From Burkholderiales bacterium (lineage in GTDB: Bacteria; Pseudomonadota; Gammaproteobacteria; Burkholderiales; Burkholderiaceae_F): a DNA stretch of 12,810 nt. Position 1 is the first letter of the stretch. Every line of letters begins with the position of its first letter. The notes under the pieces were generated by a model that saw nothing but the letters and a program-made list of their open reading frames with translations, searched no databases and was not told where the DNA came from. The translations under genes and the position numbers were made by a program. Positions 1 to 6,767 of this stretch are shown here, in pieces. The stretch spans positions 1 to 12,810 of the forward strand of contig JAJPXW010000251.1 in assembly GCA_021205255.1 (NCBI GenBank), read 5' to 3'.

Positions 1-81
1 AACCAAGGTCCAGCACCTCAGCCTGGACAGAATCCCCCTCCACCGCAACCAGGACAAAACCCTCCACCTCCACAACCATGA
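1..81 (+). CDS. 3' end of a Pro/Gln-rich protein (partial)
   Basis: Only the last 26 codons and the TGA stop (79-81) are inside the window; the 5' part lies to the left. The tail is low-complexity: two and a half copies of a QPGQNPPPP-like unit (NQGPAPQPGQN, PPPPQPGQN, PPPPQP). The frame was chosen because it gives a regular Pro/Gln/Gly/Asn repeat; the other two plus frames run on into unrelated sequence and the matching minus frame has a stop. Such tails are common at the end of envelope-exposed or linker-bearing proteins, but no function can be given from this fragment. It converges with the hydrogenase cluster. Confidence 0.55.
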   Translation, partial: NQGPAPQPGQNPPPPQPGQNPPPPQP

Positions 82-330
82 TCTATGGCCTTTAGTATTC
101 TAGTTTGAATAAAAGGATCAGCTTCATTTGTGGTTTAAAGTGGAATTAAGACAGGTGAAGAAAGTATCGTAGGGACTGAACGAGAGCTTGTTGTAAATGG
201 CTCTAGGAAGCCATGCAAAACTCACAGTAGATGGATCAGCCCAAGAAAGAGAAGAGGGGAGCTAAGGCTTAGGTCTAGTAGGTACTTGCCAAAAGTTCGG
301 ATTCATTTCAAATACGGATGCTAGAAATGG
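82..330. other. Intergenic stretch without a recognisable gene
   Basis: About 250 bp between the stop of the Pro-rich gene and the palindrome at 331-362. All frames are interrupted and I see no start with a good ribosome site. The part at roughly 150-290 is purine-rich (GAAGAAAG, GAAAGAGAAGAGGGGAG) and less AT-rich than the rest. It could be a 3' UTR or a small RNA, but I find no tRNA, RNase P or tmRNA signature. Confidence 0.4.
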
Positions 331-362
331 AAATGGAAGTCTGGAATTCCAGACTTCCATTT
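331..362. terminator. Perfect 32-bp palindrome, likely bidirectional terminator
   Basis: Two 14-nt arms (AAATGGAAGTCTGG and its exact complement) flank a central AATT, giving a perfect palindrome. It sits between the convergent Pro-rich gene and the response-regulator gene, where a shared terminator is expected. On the plus strand it is followed by AGGATTTTTATC, a fair T-tract; on the minus strand the following CCATTTCTAG is a weak one. The arm ends themselves supply AAA/TTT. A palindromic protein-binding site is the alternative. Confidence 0.6.
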
Positions 363-401
363 AGGATTTTTATCAATTAAAAGTTGGATTGCTAGTTATT
401 G

Positions 402-427
402 GTCAACGTTAAATATTAGTCAACGTT
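402..427. repeat. 9-bp direct repeat spanning the regulator's stop codon
   Basis: GTCAACGTT occurs at 402-410 and again at 419-427, a 17-bp period. The right copy lies in the last codons of the response-regulator gene, the left copy just beyond its TAA stop. It may be a small tandem duplication or chance. Confidence 0.4.
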
Positions 428-1078
428 GAAGCCATTTTTCCTAGCGGCAATAAGAGCTTCAGTACGGTTTCTGGCATCGAACGCTCTATATATTGCCGTT
501 ACGTGCGTCTTGACAGTACCTTCCGACAAGTCAAGCTTCCTGCAAATTGTTTTAATTGAATCGCCTTGGCTTAGTAATTTAAGAACCTGGCATTGCCTCG
601 GTGTTAAATGGACCGCTGAACTTGGATTTTCCTGCGGTTGTTGCGGATTCATCCCTTGGCTTTGCTGTTGGGACAAAATGCGGGAAGGAATATAAACGCC
701 ACCTTCAAGTACAAAATTAACCGCATCTTTTAGAAGATTGGCATCAAGCGACTTAGGCACAAACCCGGCCGCTCCTGCCGATAGAGTGCGCAGGATGCTT
801 TCTGGGTCGGCAATGCCGGAAAGAACTAAAATCTTTAGCGCTGGATACTCTTTGAGCAACTCTTCAAGAAGAGTCGTACCTTGTGCATCCGGAAGACATA
901 GATCAAGGATCATTAAGTCGGCTGAATCTCCATATTTCGCCGCTAATTCCCTTGCATCCTTGGCATCAGAACCTATATAAACCTGCACATTTGGAAACAT
1001 GCTCTGCAATAGCTGACTCATTGCTGTGGTTATTAATGAGTGATCATCTATTAACAGTATGGTTTGAGGTTGCTTCAT
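416..1078 (-). CDS. LuxR/NarL-family response regulator
   Basis: A two-component transcription factor of 220 residues. The N-terminal receiver domain (about 1-120) shows the acidic pair D11/D12, the phospho-acceptor D59 in ILDLCLPD, S87 in LVLSG and the conserved K109 in GFVPKS. A Gln/Pro-rich linker (about 135-155) leads to a LuxR-type helix-turn-helix (about 157-215: LTPRQCQVLKLLSQG, then LSEGTVKTHVTAIYRAF). I chose the ATG at 1078 because GGGAG lies 9 nt upstream and the receiver begins right after it; an ATG at 1135 would add 19 residues but has no ribosome site. It follows hypE by 74 bp on the same strand and is probably co-transcribed. The same slot in Cupriavidus holds HoxA, an NtrC-type regulator; this protein is a different family. 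No sensor kinase is in the window. Control of the hydrogenase genes is inferred from position only. Confidence 0.9.
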   Translation of the reverse strand: MKQPQTILLIDDHSLITTAMSQLLQSMFPNVQVYIGSDAKDARELAAKYGDSADLMILDLCLPDAQGTTLLEELLKEYPALKILVLSGIADPESILRTLSAGAAGFVPKSLDANLLKDAVNFVLEGGVYIPSRILSQQQSQGMNPQQPQENPSSAVHLTPRQCQVLKLLSQGDSIKTICRKLDLSEGTVKTHVTAIYRAFDARNRTEALIAARKNGFNVD

Positions 1079-1087
1079 TATTAGGGT

Positions 1088-1092
1088 CTCCC
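1088..1092 (-). promoter_or_regulatory. Ribosome binding site deciding the regulator start
   Basis: GGGAG on the minus strand, 9 nt before the ATG at 1078. The upstream ATG at 1135 has no purine-rich site, so the shorter protein is favoured. Confidence 0.6.
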
Positions 1093-1152
1093 AATTAATT
1101 CTCTTGCTTGTTTTATCGTTATTAAGGGAATTCATTGAATGTTAACAAGAAA

Positions 1153-2196
1153 TCAACATATTCTAGGTAATTGTTCACCCGTAAGCCAATCCACCATTCG
1201 GATTCCCCCGAAGGCCGTTACCATTTGCACGAAATGATCTTCGTCCTCAATGCATTTTCCAATTAATTTTGCATTTTTTCCTAGTGGATCGGCCTTCATA
1301 GTTTCGAGCATTTTATCCGCATCTTTTTCAGCGCAAAAGGCTATTAGTTTTCCTTCATTAGCGGTATAGAGAGGATCTAAACCTAGAAATTCGCAAGCCG
1401 CTAAAGTGTTCTCCTTGACTGGAATATCCTCCTCCCGGATTTCAATGCCGACGCCCGACTGTTTGGCTATCTCGTTCAAAGTATTTCCTAGTCCACCTCT
1501 GGTGGGATCTCGCATGCATCTTAATGATGGCACGTTTTTTACTAATGCCTCAGTCATGCGGTTCAGGCTAGCAGTATCGCTTTTAACGTTAGTTTCGAAT
1601 CCAAGATTTACGCGTTCGCTCATCACTGCTACACCATGATCTCCTATATCCCCTGATACGGCAACCACATCCCCTGGTTTGCAAAACGCACCTGAAAGGC
1701 TAATGCCATTAGGGATAACACCTAGACCGGTAGTATTGATATAAACTCCGTCCCCTTTGCCTTTTTCAACGACTTTCGTGTCTCCAGTGACGATATAAAT
1801 TCCTGCCTCTTTAGCTGCATTGGCCATGCTTTCAACTATTCTTTTTAAATCCGATAGCGGAAAACCTTCTTCCAAAATAAATCCAGCGCTCATGTAAAGA
1901 GGCTTTGCGCCACAGACGGCTACGTCATTGACAGTGCCATGCACCGAAAGGGAGCCAATGTCGCCACCGGCGAAAAACAAAGGTGTGACGACATGAGAAT
2001 CTGTCGACATTACAAGTCGTCCGTTACATTGCGGAAGGTCGGCTCCGTCATTGCCCTGCAAAAGGTATTCGTTTGAGAATGCCTCCGCAAAAAGGTCAGA
2101 AATAAGTTGGGCAGTTGCCTTTCCTCCTGCCCCGTAATTCATTTCGACCCGACCTGTCTTGAAGTTCAGAGGTCTTACGTATTTCTTTTCGCTCAT
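1153..2196 (-). CDS. hypE: HypE, carbamoyl dehydratase for hydrogenase CN ligands
   Basis: HypE takes the carbamoyl group from HypF onto its C-terminal cysteine and dehydrates it with ATP to a thiocyanate, the source of the two cyanides on the active-site iron. The protein is 347 residues, normal for the family. The N-terminus carries the typical NYGAGGKATAQLI segment and the ADLP/MSTDSHVV region of the PurM-like ATP-binding fold; later come VHGTVNDVAVCGAKP and MRDPTRGGLG. It ends in PRIC with the catalytic Cys as the last residue (C347), so the enzyme looks intact. It starts 30 bp after hypD and is last of the hyp genes. The ribosome site is weak (GAAGACG). Cytoplasmic. Confidence 0.97.
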   Translation of the reverse strand: MSEKKYVRPLNFKTGRVEMNYGAGGKATAQLISDLFAEAFSNEYLLQGNDGADLPQCNGRLVMSTDSHVVTPLFFAGGDIGSLSVHGTVNDVAVCGAKPLYMSAGFILEEGFPLSDLKRIVESMANAAKEAGIYIVTGDTKVVEKGKGDGVYINTTGLGVIPNGISLSGAFCKPGDVVAVSGDIGDHGVAVMSERVNLGFETNVKSDTASLNRMTEALVKNVPSLRCMRDPTRGGLGNTLNEIAKQSGVGIEIREEDIPVKENTLAACEFLGLDPLYTANEGKLIAFCAEKDADKMLETMKADPLGKNAKLIGKCIEDEDHFVQMVTAFGGIRMVDWLTGEQLPRIC

Positions 2197-2226
2197 TTTC
2201 GTCTTCGTTTTCGTTAGAAGGCATCT

Positions 2227-3348
2227 TTAATGCGAAGCTGGTTTACGACGTTTCCTGCCATAGGTGAAGTAGGCCGCACATGCTCCTTCGCTTGAAACCA
2301 TGCAACTGCCAATCGGATTTTCAGGCGTGCAGACCGTACCGAAGGCTTTGCAGTCGGAAGGATGCTTTTCGCCACGCAAGATAGCTCCACATTCGCAAGC
2401 TTTATTGTCTGGAACTTTCCGGTAGGGGATATCAAACCGCTTTTCCGCATCAAAATCTGCATAGTCGTCATTGAGCTTAAGAGCTGAGTATGGTACGGAG
2501 CCAAGGCCACGCCATTCAAAGGAATCTCGCAGTTCAAATACTTCGTCCATCATTTTGATGGCTTTTTGATTGCCTTCTGGTTTAACTGCCCTAGTAAACT
2601 CGTTTTCTACTTCGGCTCTGTTATCGTTGATTTGACGGACCAGCATTAATATGGCCTGCAGCATGTCAAGTGGTTCAAATCCAGTTACTACTACAGGTTT
2701 GCCGTTCTTACCGGCAAAAACTTCATAGGGCTTCGAACCTATAACTGTCGAGACGTGGGCCGGTCCAACAAAGCCATCGATTTTAACTACTGAATCGCTG
2801 GCAAGGATGTGGTTCATGGCTGCCGGAGTCAGCACATGGTTGCAGAAGACGGAAAAGTTCTTTAAGCCAAGCGCCTTTGCCTGTTTAAGCACTACTGCAG
2901 TTGCCGGTGTCGTCGTCTCAAATCCAATCGCAAAAAACACCACTTCGCGATCTGGGTTTTCCTGCGCAATGTTTAAGGCATCGGTTGCTGAGTAGACCAT
3001 TCTTATATCTGCACCTTGCGCCTTGGCCTTCATCATGGATAAGCCTTTAGAAGCGGGAACCCTCATGGTGTCCGCATATGTGCACAAAATGACACCGTGC
3101 TTAAGCGCAAGTTCGATAGCCGAATCAATTCTTCCAATAGGGAGCACGCAGACAGGGCAACCAGGTCCATGAATCATCTGCACGTTTGGCGGCAGTATAT
3201 CTTCAAGGCCATAGCGACTGATGACATGCGTATGACCACCGCAGAATTCCATTAACCGATAGTGTTTATTAGGATCGGCTTCGGCTTTTATTTTTGAAGC
3301 AATGCTCTTTGCGAGTTTGGGATCTCGATACTCAGTGATGTATTTCAA
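2227..3348 (-). CDS. hypD: HypD, Fe(CN)2CO assembly scaffold (TTG start)
   Basis: HypD carries a [4Fe-4S] cluster and, with HypC, holds the iron while CO and cyanide ligands are added. The 373-residue product begins KYITEYRDP, matching the family N-terminus, but the start codon is TTG (3346-3348). It overlaps the hypC stop as TTGA and has AGGAAG upstream, so translation is probably coupled to hypC. Visible motifs: CGGHTH (C36), GPGCPVCV (C64, C67), ADTMRVP, GFETTTPAT, GFEPLDML, and a C-terminal Cys-rich part (CECGAIL, DCKAFGTVC, GSCMVSSEGACAAYF) that binds the cluster. It ends with a basic tail (GRKRRKPASH). No defects seen. Confidence 0.97.
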   Translation of the reverse strand: MKYITEYRDPKLAKSIASKIKAEADPNKHYRLMEFCGGHTHVISRYGLEDILPPNVQMIHGPGCPVCVLPIGRIDSAIELALKHGVILCTYADTMRVPASKGLSMMKAKAQGADIRMVYSATDALNIAQENPDREVVFFAIGFETTTPATAVVLKQAKALGLKNFSVFCNHVLTPAAMNHILASDSVVKIDGFVGPAHVSTVIGSKPYEVFAGKNGKPVVVTGFEPLDMLQAILMLVRQINDNRAEVENEFTRAVKPEGNQKAIKMMDEVFELRDSFEWRGLGSVPYSALKLNDDYADFDAEKRFDIPYRKVPDNKACECGAILRGEKHPSDCKAFGTVCTPENPIGSCMVSSEGACAAYFTYGRKRRKPASH

Positions 3349-3566
3349 TTTTGAGCTTCCTGCTCGGCAAACAAGGCCAATGTTTTTTCGGCTTCTTCTG
3401 GATCAATTTTTTGCAAGGCGTATCCAACATGCAAAATGACATAGTCGCCGGGCTTCACATCATCTAATAAAGCTGTGGATATTTCTTTCTTTAAACCGGA
3501 TATTTCCGCAACGGCAATGTCTCCAGGTAGAACTTCTTTAATTTGTACGGGTATTGCCAGACACAT
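3345..3566 (-). CDS. hypC: HypC, hydrogenase maturation chaperone
   Basis: A small chaperone of 73 residues that partners HypD and delivers the Fe(CN)2CO group to the large-subunit precursor. It begins MCLAIPVQI; C2, exposed after Met removal, is the residue that contacts HypD and the iron. The KPGDYVILHVGYALQKID segment is the family signature. A clear ribosome site (AAGGAAG) precedes the ATG. The first 29 bp lie within the end of hypF in another frame, and the stop overlaps the TTG of hypD by 4 bp. A second, longer member of the family (hupF) is at the start of the cluster, as in uptake-hydrogenase operons. Confidence 0.96.
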   Translation of the reverse strand: MCLAIPVQIKEVLPGDIAVAEISGLKKEISTALLDDVKPGDYVILHVGYALQKIDPEEAEKTLALFAEQEAQN

Positions 3567-5892
3567 TTCGTGCTTCCTTCTCTAAGTTATATTTCATAGC
3601 CGCGGCCCAAGCTTGTCCTAAGGCAACCCCACCATCTCCACAAGGGTAGAGGGTCGACTCAAAAACTTGAAGCCCAGCATCAGTTAAATGTTGTTTAAGT
3701 TGGGAGGTCAATAGGTCGTTAAGAAAACAACCTCCTGAAAGACAGATCTTGTCTAAGTTACGTTGCCTAGCCGCATCTATTGCCCAGTCGGCTAAGGCCT
3801 TTGCAATTGTTGTATGGAAATTAGCAGAAGCCAATTGAGCGTTCTGCTCTCTTGCCATTGAAACGATTAATGGATGAATGTCAAGAATTCCATCATCAAA
3901 GTGGTATAGATTTGATAGGACTTTTCCATGTTTGCCATTGGCCACGGCTTCAAAAACCGCCGGGGCTTCCCCTTCGTAAGAAGAAATATCGAGTACTCCG
4001 GCTAAGGAGGCAGCTGCGTCATACATTCTTCCTAGACTTGAAGAGATCGGCATGGATAGACCAGCTTGCAACATCCGCATTACGCCTTCTGCACCAGTAA
4101 AAGCCTTAAAACGCAAAATGTCTTCTTCTGGAACATCTGGAGCATTAGTTTCTTTTAAAAGCCCTACAGCGATTCTCCAGCCTTCTCTAGCGCACTTGTC
4201 GCCACCGGGAAGCTTTACTGGACGTAAGTTGCCAATCCTTTTAAAACCTAATGGATCAACGTAAAGAAGCTCTCCGCCCCAGGAAGTTCCATCAAGTCCG
4301 TAACCCACTCCATCCAAAGAAAGTCCAATTACTGGTTCAGATAGACCATGCTGGGCCATAGCGGAAGCAATGTGGGCGTGGTGGTGCTGGATTGGCACAA
4401 GTTCAGCACCATGTTCATTAGCAAGTTGTTCAGCGAGTCTGGTGGAATAAAAATCCGGATGCATGTCGCACGCTACGATTTGTGGCCGGATTTCAAAAAC
4501 TTCCGATAGGTGACGTACCGTATTCTTAAGAGTTTTACAGTTAGTCGAGCGGTCGAGGTCTCCAATATGCTGTGAAACTATTGCTTTCCTGCCTTTAACG
4601 AGACAAGCGGTATTTTTTAGCCACGCACCAAGCGCAATGATTTCTGGACATTCGTTAGATAGAGTCAATGGGGCTGGAGTGTGACCTCTTGCCCGGCGAA
4701 TTGGACGCACTTGTCCATCGGAAGCCATACGACTCACGCTATCGTCGCACCGAACAAGTATTTCTCTATTGTGGACTAGGTAGCAGGAGCAAATTCCACT
4801 TAATCTTTCAACGGCTTCTTCATTAGTGATAACAATTGGCTCTCCACCGTGGTTAGCACTTGTCATGACAAGCACAAGATCGGAATCCTTTTTGTACCAA
4901 TCGTTGAAGTCTGGTCTGCCCGCATGCTCAAAGAAAAGCAACCAGTGAATTGGCGTATAGGGGAGCATGACTCCTATCGAGCCTAGTCCCGGCGCAATAC
5001 CTTGAAGAAGCTCGTCGGTATTTGGTAATTTTGGACAAAGCAAAATCGGAGCGGCTGGAGAAGCAAGTTCTTTTTCTGCCTCTTCGGAAACTCGAAGAAG
5101 ATGCCTAATACTTTCCGGATTTTGCATCATGACGGCAAAAGGCTTGGAAGGCCGGCTCTTAAGCTCTCGTAATTTTGCTACGGCTTCATGGTTTCTTGCG
5201 TCGCACACTAGATGGAAGCCGCCAAGTCCTTTAACAGCTGCAATTTCTCCTGCCATTAAGCGTTGATAGAGCTCGGCAATAGGATCTGCACATTCAAGTT
5301 TATTGCCAGATTCATCCAATAATTCAACATGCGGTCCACACGTAGGGCAGGCGTTCGGTTGAGCATGGAACCTTCTATTTAAAGGGTTTTTATATTCCTC
5401 TAGACAAGATGGACACATTGGGAAGATCTTCATACTTGTCTGAGGCCGATCATAGGGAAGATGGGCTGTAATCGTATAGCGAGGTCCACAATGCGTGCAG
5501 TTAATGAAGGGATATCTGTAGCGCCTGTCTTTTCTATCAGTAAGCTCTTTTAGGCATGCCTCGCAAACGGCGGCATCGGCGGGAATTCCAGTCGAAACCG
5601 AAGTAGTGCGGCTTTCAAGTATCTTGAAGTCCTTGAAACCTTGCGGAACTAGTTCTTCGGCAACTATGGAATCTATTTTGGCAAGGGGTGGAAGTTCGGC
5701 TTTCAACCTTACTAGAAAGTTACTTGCCTGCTCGTCGGAACCTTCAATGACGGCTTCGACGCCCTGGCCGTCATTTAAAACAGTACCCCGTAGGTTTTCT
5801 TCAGATGCGAGAACATAGACGAATGGCCGAAAGCCGACCCCCTGGACTGTTCCATTAATGCGAAGCTTTCGGCAAATTATTCGTTCGTCCAT
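3538..5892 (-). CDS. hypF: HypF, carbamoyltransferase
   Basis: HypF uses carbamoyl phosphate and ATP to load a carbamoyl group onto HypE, the first step of cyanide-ligand synthesis. All domains of the family are seen in its 784 residues: an acylphosphatase domain (about 1-95, with VQGVGFRPFVY at 16-26), two zinc fingers (C110/C113/C132/C135 and C160/C163/C182/C185), a YrdC-like domain (from KGLGGFHLVCDA at 221 to about 405, with TSANHGGEPI), and a Kae1-like carbamoyltransferase domain with the metal-binding QHHHAHIAS (502-510) and SLDGVGYGLDGTSWGGE (525-541). Length is close to the usual 750-780. The ATG has AGG upstream. It begins 74 bp after hypB. Confidence 0.97.
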   Translation of the reverse strand: MDERIICRKLRINGTVQGVGFRPFVYVLASEENLRGTVLNDGQGVEAVIEGSDEQASNFLVRLKAELPPLAKIDSIVAEELVPQGFKDFKILESRTTSVSTGIPADAAVCEACLKELTDRKDRRYRYPFINCTHCGPRYTITAHLPYDRPQTSMKIFPMCPSCLEEYKNPLNRRFHAQPNACPTCGPHVELLDESGNKLECADPIAELYQRLMAGEIAAVKGLGGFHLVCDARNHEAVAKLRELKSRPSKPFAVMMQNPESIRHLLRVSEEAEKELASPAAPILLCPKLPNTDELLQGIAPGLGSIGVMLPYTPIHWLLFFEHAGRPDFNDWYKKDSDLVLVMTSANHGGEPIVITNEEAVERLSGICSCYLVHNREILVRCDDSVSRMASDGQVRPIRRARGHTPAPLTLSNECPEIIALGAWLKNTACLVKGRKAIVSQHIGDLDRSTNCKTLKNTVRHLSEVFEIRPQIVACDMHPDFYSTRLAEQLANEHGAELVPIQHHHAHIASAMAQHGLSEPVIGLSLDGVGYGLDGTSWGGELLYVDPLGFKRIGNLRPVKLPGGDKCAREGWRIAVGLLKETNAPDVPEEDILRFKAFTGAEGVMRMLQAGLSMPISSSLGRMYDAAASLAGVLDISSYEGEAPAVFEAVANGKHGKVLSNLYHFDDGILDIHPLIVSMAREQNAQLASANFHTTIAKALADWAIDAARQRNLDKICLSGGCFLNDLLTSQLKQHLTDAGLQVFESTLYPCGDGGVALGQAWAAAMKYNLEKEARNVSGNTRTN

Positions 5893-5941
5893 AAATACCT
5901 GCTTAAATTAATAAGGCTTTACCTCTGAAAGTTCAATATTT

Positions 5942-5967
5942 AAAAGTCAATGTCAAAAGTCGATGTC
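5942..5967. repeat. 13-bp tandem duplication at the 3' end of hypB
   Basis: AAAAGTCAATGTC (5942-5954) is followed directly by AAAAGTCGATGTC (5955-5967); 12 of 13 bases match. The right copy reaches the first base of the hypB TAG stop (5967-5969). No function is evident; slippage is likely. Confidence 0.5.
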
Positions 5968-6653
5968 TAATAAGGCTCGTTAAGCATGTCGGAGACCATT
6001 TCGGTTTTAAGCCATTGGATCCAAGCTTTCATTCCGTCTCCTTTAGTTGCCGACACTTGCAAGATTTGAATATCAGGATTGACTCTTCTCGCATATTCAA
6101 GACATTTCTCAACGCTAAAGTCGACATAAGGGAGTAGGTCGATCTTGTTCAGGATCATTAACCTTGAAGCGGCGAACATGGAAGGATACTTAAGAGGTTT
6201 GTCGTCTCCTTCAGTTACCGACAACACTACTACTTTGCATTTCTCTCCTAAGTCGAATGCGGCCGGACATACTAAGTTGCCAACGTTTTCTATGAAGAGG
6301 ATGGAATTTTGTTCCGGATGGAGTTTCTCTACAGCTTCCCTAACCATTTGGGCATCCAAGTGACATCCTTCTCCAGTATTGATCTGGATGGCCTTGCACC
6401 CTGTAGCGCGGATTCTTTCGGCGTCGTTGATGGTTTGCTGATCTCCCTCTATTACCGCTAGCTTGATTTCATCTTTAATGTCATCAATCGTTTTGCACAG
6501 AAGGGTAGTCTTCCCGCTGCCTGGGCTGGAAACTAGGTTAAGAGCAAGAATACCGTTACTAGAAAAATAGACGCGGTTTTCGTCGGCTACCTCGTTATTA
6601 GCGGCAAGCACATCTATTTCCAGTTGCACGAGCCTGTCATTTACATCGGTCAT
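5967..6653 (-). CDS. hypB: HypB, GTPase domain only (N-terminal metal domain split off)
   Basis: HypB is the SIMIBI-class GTPase that, with HypA, inserts nickel into the large subunit. This 228-residue protein holds the full GTPase core: Walker A SSPGSGKTT (G45-T49), IEGDQQT (69-74), metal site in TGEGCHLDA (C97, H98) and in VCPAAFDLGE (C129), and NKID (169-172) for guanine recognition. It lacks the CxxCGC high-affinity nickel motif and His-rich stretch normally at the HypB N-terminus; those are in the separate gene just upstream (6768-7274). The two genes are in the same frame, but six in-frame stops lie between them, so they are not one protein by normal decoding. The ribosome site at the ATG is poor (CATTAATAGACC precedes it). 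The product should still bind GTP and dimerise. Confidence 0.93.
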   Translation of the reverse strand: MTDVNDRLVQLEIDVLAANNEVADENRVYFSSNGILALNLVSSPGSGKTTLLCKTIDDIKDEIKLAVIEGDQQTINDAERIRATGCKAIQINTGEGCHLDAQMVREAVEKLHPEQNSILFIENVGNLVCPAAFDLGEKCKVVVLSVTEGDDKPLKYPSMFAASRLMILNKIDLLPYVDFSVEKCLEYARRVNPDIQILQVSATKGDGMKAWIQWLKTEMVSDMLNEPY

Positions 6654-6710
6654 GGTCTATTAATGCAGAGTCAATAATGTAGAGTCGGTTAAAAGTAAAA
6701 GCTGAAGATC

Positions 6711-6754
6711 TGACATCCCATGAACTTATGCAAGTTACTTTTAATGGGATGCCA
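6711..6754 (-). ncRNA. Intergenic RNA stem-loop between the His-rich gene and hypB
   Basis: In the leftward transcript, 6754-6744 (TGGCATCCCAT) pairs with 6721-6711 (ATGGGATGTCA): an 11-bp stem with one G-U wobble, which works only in minus-strand RNA. The loop holds a second 5-bp stem (AACTT/AAGTT, 6736-6732 with 6727-6723, loop GCAT). It begins 14 nt after the His-rich stop and ends 57 nt before hypB. U-rich sequence (CTTTTACTTTTAACC) follows some distance downstream. It could be a leaky terminator, an RNA-processing or stability element; it is not a classical terminator because the U-tract does not abut the stem. Confidence 0.5.
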
Positions 6755-6767
6755 GGCTAGGCAATTT

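Noticed and set aside
1091..1098. CCAATTAA resembling half of the 12016-12038 dyad near the regulator start
   Set aside because: The same octamer also occurs inside hypE (1259-1266); it looks like chance AT-rich sequence.
2214..2537. 107-codon minus-strand frame overlapping the end of hypD
   Set aside because: Out-of-frame shadow of a well-conserved hypD C-terminus.
6660..6716. 18-codon Leu-rich frame directly before hypB, possible leader peptide
   Set aside because: No ribosome site and its start lies within the stem-loop; too short to support without expression data.
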